From: an uncultured Lachnospiraceae bacterium
GTDB taxonomy: Bacteria > Bacillota > Clostridia > Lachnospirales > Lachnospiraceae
Length of the DNA: 64,000 nt
NCBI GenBank assembly: GCA_934351835.1
Contig: CAKRJP010000002.1
Coordinates: 140,403 to 204,402 of the forward strand
Direction: 5' to 3'
Below are positions 33,624-41,395 of the stretch, piece by piece. Under the pieces are notes generated by a model that was given only the letters and a program-made list of their open reading frames with translations, was not told the DNA's origin and did not search any database. A program made the position numbers and the translations under genes. Numbering within the stretch: position 1 is the stretch's first letter; every line of letters starts with the position of its first letter.

Positions 33624-34355
33624 ATGACAAAAAATGAAATGTTGGATTGTTTTGCACAAAATCTCGAAAGAGAGCGTGTAAAGTTGGGATACACGCAAAG
33701 CGAATTTGCCAGCCATCTGGAACTTTCCACGTCCACTTACAAGAATATTGTTTCCAGAAGGACAAATAAGTTTGACATTTCTATTTCATCAAAATTATAC
33801 GGAATTACCGGGAAGTTTCTATGCGAAATGTTCGGATTCAAATGTTGGGAGTTTGAATTATTAGATAAATTTCGTAAAATGACACAGAGACAAAAAGCTT
33901 ATATCAATGCTTTAATAGAATATGAACTTGAAATGATGTCAGAAGAAGTGGACTCTGACATCATGCTGGATGTATTTCTCCTGACCGGAAATATGAAAGA
34001 TGGAATGATCATTGATTCCTGTCACTTTGAAAGGATCTACTGTCCGGAATATATTGCCAGATACGGAGAAAAGCTTCACTGTGGCATCCGAATCACCTCC
34101 AACCACTTGCATCCGGTTTATCTGTGCAATGACATTATAGGGATTTCCAAAAGACCGCCTCACGATGGTGATACTTGTATTTTCATTCATAAACCTACTG
34201 GCAGAGCTTATATCCGTAAGCTCGTCCAGGGGACACCTCACATATTGCTTCCCATTAACGGATATGGTGAGCCAATCAGTATTGATACCACTGATCCGGA
34301 AGAACTGAAACAATGGTTTAACTGGGGTGTTGTGATTACGGTCTTTAGACGGTAA
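33624..34355 (+). CDS. XRE-family regulator with degenerate S24 (LexA-like) C-terminal domain
   Basis: The 243-residue protein has an N-terminal helix-turn-helix (about residues 10-65; ERVKLGYTQSEFASHLELST and YKNIVSRR). A helical linker precedes a C-terminal domain that resembles the LexA/CI peptidase fold: PHDGDTCIFIHKPTGRAYIRK, LLPINGYGEPISID and a closing GVVITVF strand. The usual Ser-Lys catalytic pair is not evident, so it is probably a sensor or dimerisation domain. It converges on the sortase gene of the pilus operon and is followed by its own terminator. Control of the pilus locus is a reasonable guess from position only. Confidence 0.75.
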   Translation: MTKNEMLDCFAQNLERERVKLGYTQSEFASHLELSTSTYKNIVSRRTNKFDISISSKLYGITGKFLCEMFGFKCWEFELLDKFRKMTQRQKAYINALIEYELEMMSEEVDSDIMLDVFLLTGNMKDGMIIDSCHFERIYCPEYIARYGEKLHCGIRITSNHLHPVYLCNDIIGISKRPPHDGDTCIFIHKPTGRAYIRKLVQGTPHILLPINGYGEPISIDTTDPEELKQWFNWGVVITVFRR

Positions 34356-34358
34356 TTA

Positions 34359-34405
34359 CTATCCTCCTGTCTTTTGCAGGAGGATAGCCCTTTCTTCTTT
34401 TTATA
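34359..34405 (+). terminator. Terminator of the XRE regulator gene
   Basis: CTATCCTCCTG (34359-34369) pairs with CAGGAGGATAG (34377-34387), an 11-bp stem with a short loop, followed by a pyrimidine tract ending in CTTTTTAT. It ends the plus-strand regulator transcript just before the convergent sortase gene. Confidence 0.88.
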
Positions 34406-34412
34406 CATTCTT

Positions 34413-35159
34413 TCATTTTCTTTTTTCCACCAGTTTTCCCACCAGCACGACTCTTCCGTTGGTCTCAGATTCTGCACAGGTGGAAAATGCAATCAACGAT
34501 TCCTCTGAAGTGATTTTCATTTTCCTGTACTGCACTGCGTGTTCTTTTATGTATTTCAACAAAGAATCCCTGCTATCTTTTTCATAATTTTCCGACTCAT
34601 AGATCATAGCATCCGATGCATTTACCCTGATACACGCAAATAATTTAATTTTGTAAGTTTTCTCCGGCAAACATAACGTTCCGGTCTTATGTTTTTCAAA
34701 ATATTTCTGATTTGCAAATTTCACAATATCTCCAAACATCGCACCATTTTTCATATTATGTCCATATACAAGATTATAGCTGTCTGAAAAATCAGCTTTG
34801 TTCAGGCACGATAAAAATATCGCACCTGAAACTGAATAATCTCCATATACATTCTTATTGATATACTCCATATCATCCTTCCCCTGCATTACCGGGTAAT
34901 CGATATGCGTATCGTCGATCGTAAGCCATGCGCATGTATTCGGAATTTTTCTCCGGAGTTCTATAAAATCCGATCCATTTTCTTTTTCTGCTGGTTTCAG
35001 AGTCAGTAATTCTTCATCTGTGAAACCATTATGGTAGATTCTGTAAGTATCCCAGAGCGAATATCCCCCATACAACAACATGAGAATGATCAGTATTGCT
35101 GCCGCTATGCTCAGAATATAATTGCCTGTCTTTGCTGCCTTCGCTGCTTTTTCATACAT
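34413..35159 (-). CDS. srtB: Class B sortase
   Basis: A 248-residue membrane-anchored transpeptidase with one N-terminal transmembrane helix (about 14-34). The catalytic set is present: His134 in VYGHNMKNG, Cys228 in FSTCAE and Arg236. The extended N-terminal region and the extra helix before the C-terminal strands mark it as class B. It is the last gene of a pilus operon, 41 nt after the major pilin gene, and is the likely enzyme that joins the two pilin proteins and anchors them to the wall. Their sorting signals are SPTG and APTG rather than LPXTG. Confidence 0.93.
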   Translation of the reverse strand: MYEKAAKAAKTGNYILSIAAAILIILMLLYGGYSLWDTYRIYHNGFTDEELLTLKPAEKENGSDFIELRRKIPNTCAWLTIDDTHIDYPVMQGKDDMEYINKNVYGDYSVSGAIFLSCLNKADFSDSYNLVYGHNMKNGAMFGDIVKFANQKYFEKHKTGTLCLPEKTYKIKLFACIRVNASDAMIYESENYEKDSRDSLLKYIKEHAVQYRKMKITSEESLIAFSTCAESETNGRVVLVGKLVEKRK

Positions 35160-35199
35160 TTTTGATATACCTGATACCTCTTACTACATTTTGTATTTT

Positions 35200-36288
35200 C
35201 TAATACATCCGTCTTCTGCGGAAAAATAACAAACCAGCTACAAGTGCTGCTGCCACCAAGATCACATAAGGAGCAACCATCATTACGATACCGGTTGGTG
35301 ATGTTATGTTTTTGTCATTGACAACAGTAACCTTTACATCCCCTTTATTGTCCGTCGTTCCTGAGATTGTTGTGATTGTACCTGATGTCCGTCTGGTTTC
35401 CACACCATCAATCTTTGTTGTGTATCCGTCAGAAGAATAGTCATTCTCTGTAACTGTGCAGATATCACTTGCTGATAATCCATAAATTTTTGCTGTCTGA
35501 CCATTTTTTAATGAAATAGTCTTCTCTGTGCCGGAGATCATTTTTTCAAATGTTCCATCCGGAAGCAGTACATTATAGCACTCGCCGGAAACTCCCTCTA
35601 CTTTAATGGTAAACAGAAAGGCTTTGTTGACTTTATTGCCCTGATTTCCTGTAACCTCTTTTTTAATCTCGAGATCTTTTAATGTGTCATGTTGACTGCT
35701 GTAGTCATTGGTGAACTTACCATCATCTTTCACCTTTGGATCATTTTTATTTGTAAATGCTGCATAGTTTACGCTTAAATTTCCAGCATCATCGCTTACG
35801 ACATAGACATCAAAGTATTTTACAGAAGTATCATAAGCAATACCTTCATACTCCCCCTGTACCTCGGATACTTCATAGCGGTAGATTCCGGGTACAGAGA
35901 ATTTACTGAGATCATATTCTATCTTGGCGGTTCCCACAGTCACTTCTGTCCCGCTCCGGCTCACAGCGTCTGTTAAAGCCGGTGCAGAGATAATCTCCGC
36001 TGTATCTCCTATACTTGCTCCCTGTTGATCTGCAAAATAGATTCCTCCTGCCGGTCCTTCATAAATTGCATCTCTGTCGTCTGTTGCAGCTACTGCAGTA
36101 CCGCTTTTAATCTTAAACGAAAATGTGGTGTTTGGCGTATAAACATTCGCCTCTTTGGTAATCACTTTTGTCAGGTTTGAAGTTGGTTCCACTTTTTCTG
36201 CCGCCAACGCCTGCATTCCGGACATTCCTGTAAGTATCATTCCTAATGTTACTGCAGCTGTCAGTTTCTTTACATCTTTTCTTTTCAT
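35200..36288 (-). CDS. Major pilin, FctA/Spy0128-like isopeptide-domain protein
   Basis: The 362-residue product has a signal peptide (cleavage likely after QALAA), then two pilin-type beta-sandwich domains. TFSFKIKSGTA and IYRYEVSEVQG in the first, and LEIKKEVTGNQGNKVNKAFLF-type and VTENDYSSDGY motifs in the second, match the FctA/T6 family whose domains carry Lys-Asn isopeptide bonds. The C-terminus has a sorting signal SPTGIV, a hydrophobic helix and an RRRR tail. The ATG at 36288 is chosen for its AGAGG site; an upstream in-frame ATG at 36318 lacks one. It follows the SipA-like gene and precedes the class B sortase. Confidence 0.88.
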   Translation of the reverse strand: MKRKDVKKLTAAVTLGMILTGMSGMQALAAEKVEPTSNLTKVITKEANVYTPNTTFSFKIKSGTAVAATDDRDAIYEGPAGGIYFADQQGASIGDTAEIISAPALTDAVSRSGTEVTVGTAKIEYDLSKFSVPGIYRYEVSEVQGEYEGIAYDTSVKYFDVYVVSDDAGNLSVNYAAFTNKNDPKVKDDGKFTNDYSSQHDTLKDLEIKKEVTGNQGNKVNKAFLFTIKVEGVSGECYNVLLPDGTFEKMISGTEKTISLKNGQTAKIYGLSASDICTVTENDYSSDGYTTKIDGVETRRTSGTITTISGTTDNKGDVKVTVVNDKNITSPTGIVMMVAPYVILVAAALVAGLLFFRRRRMY

Positions 36289-36343
36289 TCTTTTACCTCT
36301 TCTTTCTTGATCTTTCATTGTCAGCCAGTGCTATCTTCTGTCC

Positions 36344-36847
36344 CTATAATCCAGACCTTCGGAGTACTGCCATCACTTTACCTTTTATTTCTTTTCTGTC
36401 CACTGCTCCGTAAATCCGACTGTCTTTTGCACCTTCTCTGTGATCACAGAGGATAAAATATTGTCCTTTTTTTAATGTCAGCGGATAGGAAATGCCTTTT
36501 TCATATTCAAAAGTCTGATAGAAAATATCATTTTCCACTACCACACTGTCATTGATCATTAGTTGTCCGCTTCCTGTAAGTTCTACTTTATCACCTTCTT
36601 TAGCAACTACACGACCAATATATTGACGGTGCTCCTTTTTTATGACGACAACGTCCTGCGCCACACATTTCTTATCCAGGCGATAATAAAGAAGCACATC
36701 TCCTGCACTTAATTTAGGAAACATATCGTTATTTTTCACTGTCGTGATTCCGAAAATGATTCCAAACAGCACGATTATCATCCCTATGAAAATCGTAAAC
36801 CTTGTAAAGAAACGGATAATCTCCGCTTTTTCCTTTTTTCTTTCCAT
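36344..36847 (-). CDS. SipA-like signal peptidase homologue lacking catalytic residues (pilus chaperone)
   Basis: The 167-residue protein has a type I signal peptidase fold with one N-terminal membrane helix (about 14-36). Where the catalytic Ser of the SMxPTL box should be it has Asp41 (NNDMFPKLSAGD), and where the catalytic Lys of the YxKRV box should be it has Gly78 (YIGRVVAKEGD). The other signal peptidase blocks (GDKVEL, CDHREGAKDSR) remain. This is the pattern of streptococcal SipA, an inactive paralogue needed for pilus polymerisation. The start at 36847 lies 2 nt after the stop of the adhesin gene; an in-frame ATG at 36871 with overlap is possible. Confidence 0.85.
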   Translation of the reverse strand: MERKKEKAEIIRFFTRFTIFIGMIIVLFGIIFGITTVKNNDMFPKLSAGDVLLYYRLDKKCVAQDVVVIKKEHRQYIGRVVAKEGDKVELTGSGQLMINDSVVVENDIFYQTFEYEKGISYPLTLKKGQYFILCDHREGAKDSRIYGAVDRKEIKGKVMAVLRRSGL

Positions 36848-36849
36848 CG

Positions 36850-38964
36850 TTATCTTCTGCACTCCTCCCATCTTTTTCTCAGTGCAAAGAAAGTTCCTGT
36901 CATTCCAAGACCTGAGAACAAAATAATCACATCTGGAAATATCATCTTCCTTACACCTGTCGGCGCACTGACATTTTTGATATTGGTATACATGATTTTT
37001 TTATCTGCATCTAATATTCCTGTTGCCTTCCCGTCTTTTGAATCTTTACCGTCAATCTTTACCCGATAATCTAACGAATTTTCGGTCAGTGTATATTCCA
37101 CGCCACCCGGCAGCGTCAATGCGATCTGCTCTTTATTTTTTAATGAAAATGTATAATTTCCACTGGCATCAGCACCTGTCGTTTGAGATGTTCTACCGTT
37201 ATTCTTTATGAAAGGGACCGGTTCTTTATAACTCTCCCCATCTTTCTTTAAAGTCAGCGTAAAGGTAAAAGCCGTGCGATTACGGTCTCCCATGTTTCCT
37301 TTTACTTCCTTCGCCACCGTAAGTACTTTATTTGCGGCTTCATAACGGTTCGTATAGGCAATCTGACTTGTATTCTTCTTGTATACTTCTACCTGCGCTG
37401 AAGTTCCGGATACTGAATTTCCCTGATCAATCAGATACTTCGTATCTGCCAGACGATAACCTGAAATATCTGCCGCATGTTCTGTCACTGTATAGGTTCC
37501 AGGTTGCAGCGAAATCAATGTATCTGACCATTCCCCATTTACCGTTGGCAGATTCACTGTATCAATCACGGTTCCGTTTGTATTCACCACATCAAAGGAA
37601 AATGTTTCCGCCGGCACTTTTTCCTCATCAATGCCTTCTACAGATTTCCTGATCGTAAGATTTCCGGTCTGCGCCGATGGCGAGGGAACTTCTTTTCCAA
37701 AATGAATATCATCCAGCAAATTCCCATCAGCTCTTCCGCCCGCTGCTGCCACAGCTACGAAATAAAATCTTGTCACATACTGCCCTTCCGGAACCTGATA
37801 GGAACCGCTGTGATATGACCATTCCTTCGCCGGATCCTTCAGTACCGCTTTGACATCGCCCGGTCTGCTGTCATAACTTGAGGCAGATGGATTCCAGTCT
37901 TCGGACAAGGATTTTGTATCGCTGATGATCACTGCCATTGTGTCTTCTCCGTCCCGTCCTGCGTGTTCCAGACTCCAGTAAAGTTTTGCCCCCGGCTGTG
38001 TCAGGATATCCTGATAAAGTGCACCTTCCGTCTGGCAATTCAACTCCGCAAACTGGTCTCCTTCTGCGGCTCCTGAAATTTTATAAACCGCTGACGGATC
38101 ATTTCTACTTCCGTTATAGAATTTATTACTTCCATCAGCAATCTCAATATAGTAACCCGAACGGCCACTCTGATTTGGCCACTTTTGTCCCAGTGCAGAG
38201 GTCTTCCATTCCAGACCTTCTGTCCCATTTGGAATCTGTATAAAATGAGATTTTCCAAACTGTGAGATATCACTCTGTTCGGAGACTATCGGATTCTCAA
38301 AACTTCCGTTTTGTAAAGAATCATAATAAGATACCTGAAATGCATCGGATTCCACCGTCTGATCTGCCGTATTCACCTGAACCTTGAAATATTTTCTGGC
38401 GCCGTTTCTGGCAACGTAGTAAGATACCTCTTTGCTGTCTACTGTCGCACTGTCTTCGATCTTTGTCCAATTTTTTCCATCCAATGATTCATACCACTGA
38501 TAAGATAGCTTTTCTCCATCAGATACCCCCGTCACCTGTGCAGTCAGTGATCCGGTATTTTTGATATCATCCTGGATCTGTACTTTCAGATTCAGTGCCT
38601 GTGCACTTATTTTCTCGGATTCTTGAGTTTGCTCTTTCTCTTCCTCCTTGGCAAATACTTCCTCCTGATCTAACACTTCCTCCTGATCTAACACTTCCTC
38701 CTGATCTAACATCTCCTCCTGATCTAACACTTCCTCCTGATCTAACACTTCCTCCTGATCTAACACTTCCTCCTGATTCATCGTATCAGCATGGTCCTCT
38801 GCTACATCACTTTGTGCTGCCATGTTACTTTCCTCTGCAATCTGTATTTCTTCTACTTCTGCCGGTTCCTCCGCGGACGTAAATATTCCATTGCAATTAA
38901 AAACTCCCAACATCAGAACCAACGTCAGGAAGAAGGCCCAAGACCTCTTGACGCTCTTTTTCAT
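36850..38964 (-). CDS. Large pilus adhesin / ancillary pilin with hexapeptide repeats
   Basis: A 704-residue surface protein. Residues 1-31 form a signal peptide. Residues 63-104 consist of seven copies of the acidic hexapeptide DQEEVL. An Ig-like domain follows (YQWYESLDGKNW), then a large beta-rich region with GRSGYYIEIADGSN and QVPEGQYVTRFYFVAV that may be the adhesive part. Next is a CnaB-type domain (LQPGTYTVTEHAADISGY) and a FctA-type domain (LTVAKEVKGNMGDRNRTAFT). The C-terminus carries APTGV, a hydrophobic helix and a basic tail as sorting signal. It is the first gene of the pilus operon, followed by the SipA-like protein, the major pilin and sortase B. Confidence 0.85.
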   Translation of the reverse strand: MKKSVKRSWAFFLTLVLMLGVFNCNGIFTSAEEPAEVEEIQIAEESNMAAQSDVAEDHADTMNQEEVLDQEEVLDQEEVLDQEEMLDQEEVLDQEEVLDQEEVFAKEEEKEQTQESEKISAQALNLKVQIQDDIKNTGSLTAQVTGVSDGEKLSYQWYESLDGKNWTKIEDSATVDSKEVSYYVARNGARKYFKVQVNTADQTVESDAFQVSYYDSLQNGSFENPIVSEQSDISQFGKSHFIQIPNGTEGLEWKTSALGQKWPNQSGRSGYYIEIADGSNKFYNGSRNDPSAVYKISGAAEGDQFAELNCQTEGALYQDILTQPGAKLYWSLEHAGRDGEDTMAVIISDTKSLSEDWNPSASSYDSRPGDVKAVLKDPAKEWSYHSGSYQVPEGQYVTRFYFVAVAAAGGRADGNLLDDIHFGKEVPSPSAQTGNLTIRKSVEGIDEEKVPAETFSFDVVNTNGTVIDTVNLPTVNGEWSDTLISLQPGTYTVTEHAADISGYRLADTKYLIDQGNSVSGTSAQVEVYKKNTSQIAYTNRYEAANKVLTVAKEVKGNMGDRNRTAFTFTLTLKKDGESYKEPVPFIKNNGRTSQTTGADASGNYTFSLKNKEQIALTLPGGVEYTLTENSLDYRVKIDGKDSKDGKATGILDADKKIMYTNIKNVSAPTGVRKMIFPDVIILFSGLGMTGTFFALRKRWEECRR
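38655..38780. repeat. 18-bp tandem repeat encoding DQEEVL, seven copies
   Basis: Seven near-perfect head-to-tail copies of an 18-bp unit (plus-strand form ACTTCCTCCTGATCTAAC) lie in frame inside the adhesin gene. One copy encodes Met instead of Val, and the end copies differ slightly. Such repeats change number by slippage or recombination without shifting the frame. Confidence 0.93.
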
Positions 38965-39032
38965 GTCTCACTCTCCCATCGTATTTTTATTAATATTTAC
39001 GCCTTGTATATTTGTATTCCCTGAAAACAAAA

Positions 39033-39090
39033 AAATGAACGACTTTTTGAAGTTGTTCAAAAACAATCCTCCAAAAAAATCGTTCATTTT
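39033..39090 (-). terminator. Long terminator hairpin downstream of the MATE gene
   Basis: AAATGAACGACTTTTTG pairs with an imperfect inverse copy at 39074-39090 around a long A/T-rich loop, and the minus strand continues with TTTTTTTG. It ends the mutarotase-MATE transcript just before the pilus operon start. Confidence 0.7.
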
Positions 39091-39124
39091 ATAAGTTTTG
39101 ACCAAAAGTCGGAAAATTTTTCTT

Positions 39125-40480
39125 TTATAGACAAACTTTTTTATGTACCTTTTTTCTTACAAAATAGAAACAGATTACCTGCATCACAATCGTTGCCAGC
39201 CATGAAACCGGATATGAGATAAATAAAAATCCAAGTGTCCGGTGTCTCGGAAACAGAACAAAAATCCATAGGATCCTGACCCCCACGGTTCCGATAATTG
39301 AAAGTAACATCGGCACAGTAGAATATCCCATACCTCTGAGTGCTCCCGGAAACAGATCCATCAGCCCACACAGGAAATAGGTTACCGTCGTATAAGATAA
39401 GATTTCCACACCGCACCGGATAACATTATTCTGTTCAGTATAAATATGTAAAAGTTCCGGTCCAAACAGATATGCCCCACCGCCAAGCACAACGCCTACA
39501 ATGACAGTCAAAATCATGCAGTCGACTAATACTCTGTCCATGCGTTTTAATTTCCGCACACCATAATTCTGACTGGTGAAACTCATACATGCCTGTGTCA
39601 CGGAATTGACGGAGACATATAAAAATCCAAAAATATTATTAGCCGCCGTATATCCCGCCATTGCCACCGAACCAAAAGAATTGACCGATGACTGTAACAG
39701 TGCATTGGAAATATTGATCACAGTACTCTGGATTCCAGCCGGGACTCCCACCTGAAAAATCTGTTTTAAATAGACAGATTTTATCTGCAGTTTCGAAAAT
39801 CTGAACTGGTAACTGCCCTCAGATTTATACAGGCAACGAATCACCAGCACACAGGATATAAACTGGGAAATAATCGTCGCGATTGCCACACCTGCTACTC
39901 CCAGATGAAATACAATTACTAAAAACAGATTCAGTACTGCGTTCGTCACTCCTGCCACGATCAAGAAGATTAACGGCCGTTTGGTATCTCCAATCGCACG
40001 TAAGATTGCAGCTCCATAGTTATAGATCATAAAAAACGGCATTCCCATAAAATAAATCCGCATATAGAGCACCGACTGATCAATGACATTATCCGGTGTC
40101 CCCATAATCTCCAACGCCGGTTTTGCCATCAAAAGACCCACAACCGCCATCACCAGACCACTCAGCAAGGCAAATAATATAGATGTGTGAACAGTCTCTG
40201 ACATTTCTTTTTGTTGGTCTGTGGCATAAAACCGGGCAGCAAGTACATTTGCCCCGAGAGAAATTCCTATAAATAAATTCGTAAATACTGCAATCAATGC
40301 CGTCGTCGACCCAACCGCCGCCAAGGCACTGCTGCCTGTAAATCTTCCTACCACAACAATATCCACTGCATTGAACATAAGCTGTAACATTCCTGATATC
40401 ATCAAAGGCAGAGAGAATGATATCAGTTTGTCCATAATGGAACCATTACACATATCAATCTCATATTTATTTCTTTTCAA
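39125..40480 (-). CDS. MATE family efflux transporter
   Basis: A 451-residue membrane protein with twelve hydrophobic segments in two homologous halves, the multidrug and toxic compound extrusion plan. Visible landmarks are SLPLMISGMLQLMFNAVDIVV in the first helix pair, GSSALAAVGSTTALI, and the second-half equivalent GSVAMAGYTAANNI. Members export cationic drugs or metabolites with Na+ or H+; this clostridial subgroup is not assigned to a substrate. It lies 12 nt downstream of the mutarotase gene and is likely co-transcribed with it. Confidence 0.92.
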   Translation of the reverse strand: MKRNKYEIDMCNGSIMDKLISFSLPLMISGMLQLMFNAVDIVVVGRFTGSSALAAVGSTTALIAVFTNLFIGISLGANVLAARFYATDQQKEMSETVHTSILFALLSGLVMAVVGLLMAKPALEIMGTPDNVIDQSVLYMRIYFMGMPFFMIYNYGAAILRAIGDTKRPLIFLIVAGVTNAVLNLFLVIVFHLGVAGVAIATIISQFISCVLVIRCLYKSEGSYQFRFSKLQIKSVYLKQIFQVGVPAGIQSTVINISNALLQSSVNSFGSVAMAGYTAANNIFGFLYVSVNSVTQACMSFTSQNYGVRKLKRMDRVLVDCMILTVIVGVVLGGGAYLFGPELLHIYTEQNNVIRCGVEILSYTTVTYFLCGLMDLFPGALRGMGYSTVPMLLSIIGTVGVRILWIFVLFPRHRTLGFLFISYPVSWLATIVMQVICFYFVRKKVHKKVCL

Positions 40481-40492
40481 AATTACATCTCC

Positions 40493-41368
40493 TTAAGCTA
40501 CAATAATCGTATAATTCTTTCTAAATTCTTCTCCTGCTTTCACCTGATTGACATTCTTTTTTTCTGATATCTCAGAAGTAAATCCACTTTCATCACAGCG
40601 TCCCATCCAAGGCTCCAGACACACAAATCCGGAATCTTTCACAGACCAGATACCAAAATTCGGAAATCCTTCACACTTTACTCCTACATACGGAGTACCG
40701 TCTTTGTGACAAAGCCATACTTCATCCACCTGATTATCATCCAGGATCAAAGTATCATTTTCAAACAATTCTTCTTTCAACACGCACATTTCATCCTGCA
40801 ATTCTAACGCATAATGTTTTCCCGGAATGGTTGTCCCCGTCGTCAGATCTAAAAATGAAGAAATAATCTCCTGCTTCCCCGGGAATTTTAATTTATAATC
40901 TTCTTTCTTCTCAGATGGATCTGCATATTTAAATGCCGGATGACCTCCAATTGTAAAGTACATCGTATCCTGACTACAATTTTCTACGGTCCATTCTACA
41001 TTGAGTTCTTTTCCCTGTAATTTATACGTCACATATAATTTAAAGTCATACGGATAAACTTCTCTTGTCTTCTCTGAAGAAAAAAGCAAAAATCTCGCTA
41101 AATCCGCTGTATGTTCCACACACGCAAAGACACTGTCCCTCGCAAATCCGTGTGATGGCGCCGGATATTCTTCTCCGGAAATCAACACTTTGTTCTGCCA
41201 GGTCTTTCCAACATTCGGAAATAATATTGGGGAATGTCTCTTCCAGAACTTCGGATTTCCATCCCACAACACTTCCGTATTCTTTTCTTTATCATAGATT
41301 TTTGTAACCTCAGCTCCAAGCTCTGCAATCTCCACAAGTAATTTCTTATTTTCTAATTTCACAGACAT
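40493..41368 (-). CDS. Aldose 1-epimerase (galactose mutarotase-like) family protein
   Basis: The 291-residue protein has the beta-supersandwich of galactose mutarotases, in the subgroup of LacX/YeaD-like proteins. Family segments are RHSPILFPNVGKTW (substrate-side Arg), PSHGFARDSVF with the catalytic-region His, IGGHPAFKY with the second His, and the C-terminal CLEPWMGRCDE containing the catalytic Glu. It probably interconverts alpha and beta anomers of an aldose or a sugar phosphate. It is followed 12 nt later by the MATE gene. Confidence 0.88.
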   Translation of the reverse strand: MSVKLENKKLLVEIAELGAEVTKIYDKEKNTEVLWDGNPKFWKRHSPILFPNVGKTWQNKVLISGEEYPAPSHGFARDSVFACVEHTADLARFLLFSSEKTREVYPYDFKLYVTYKLQGKELNVEWTVENCSQDTMYFTIGGHPAFKYADPSEKKEDYKLKFPGKQEIISSFLDLTTGTTIPGKHYALELQDEMCVLKEELFENDTLILDDNQVDEVWLCHKDGTPYVGVKCEGFPNFGIWSVKDSGFVCLEPWMGRCDESGFTSEISEKKNVNQVKAGEEFRKNYTIIVA

Positions 41369-41395
41369 ATATTTCTCCCATCTTCATACCATTTA

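Noticed and set aside
38655..38780. Possible CRISPR array
   Set aside because: The 18-bp units are contiguous without spacers and encode an in-frame hexapeptide in the adhesin gene.
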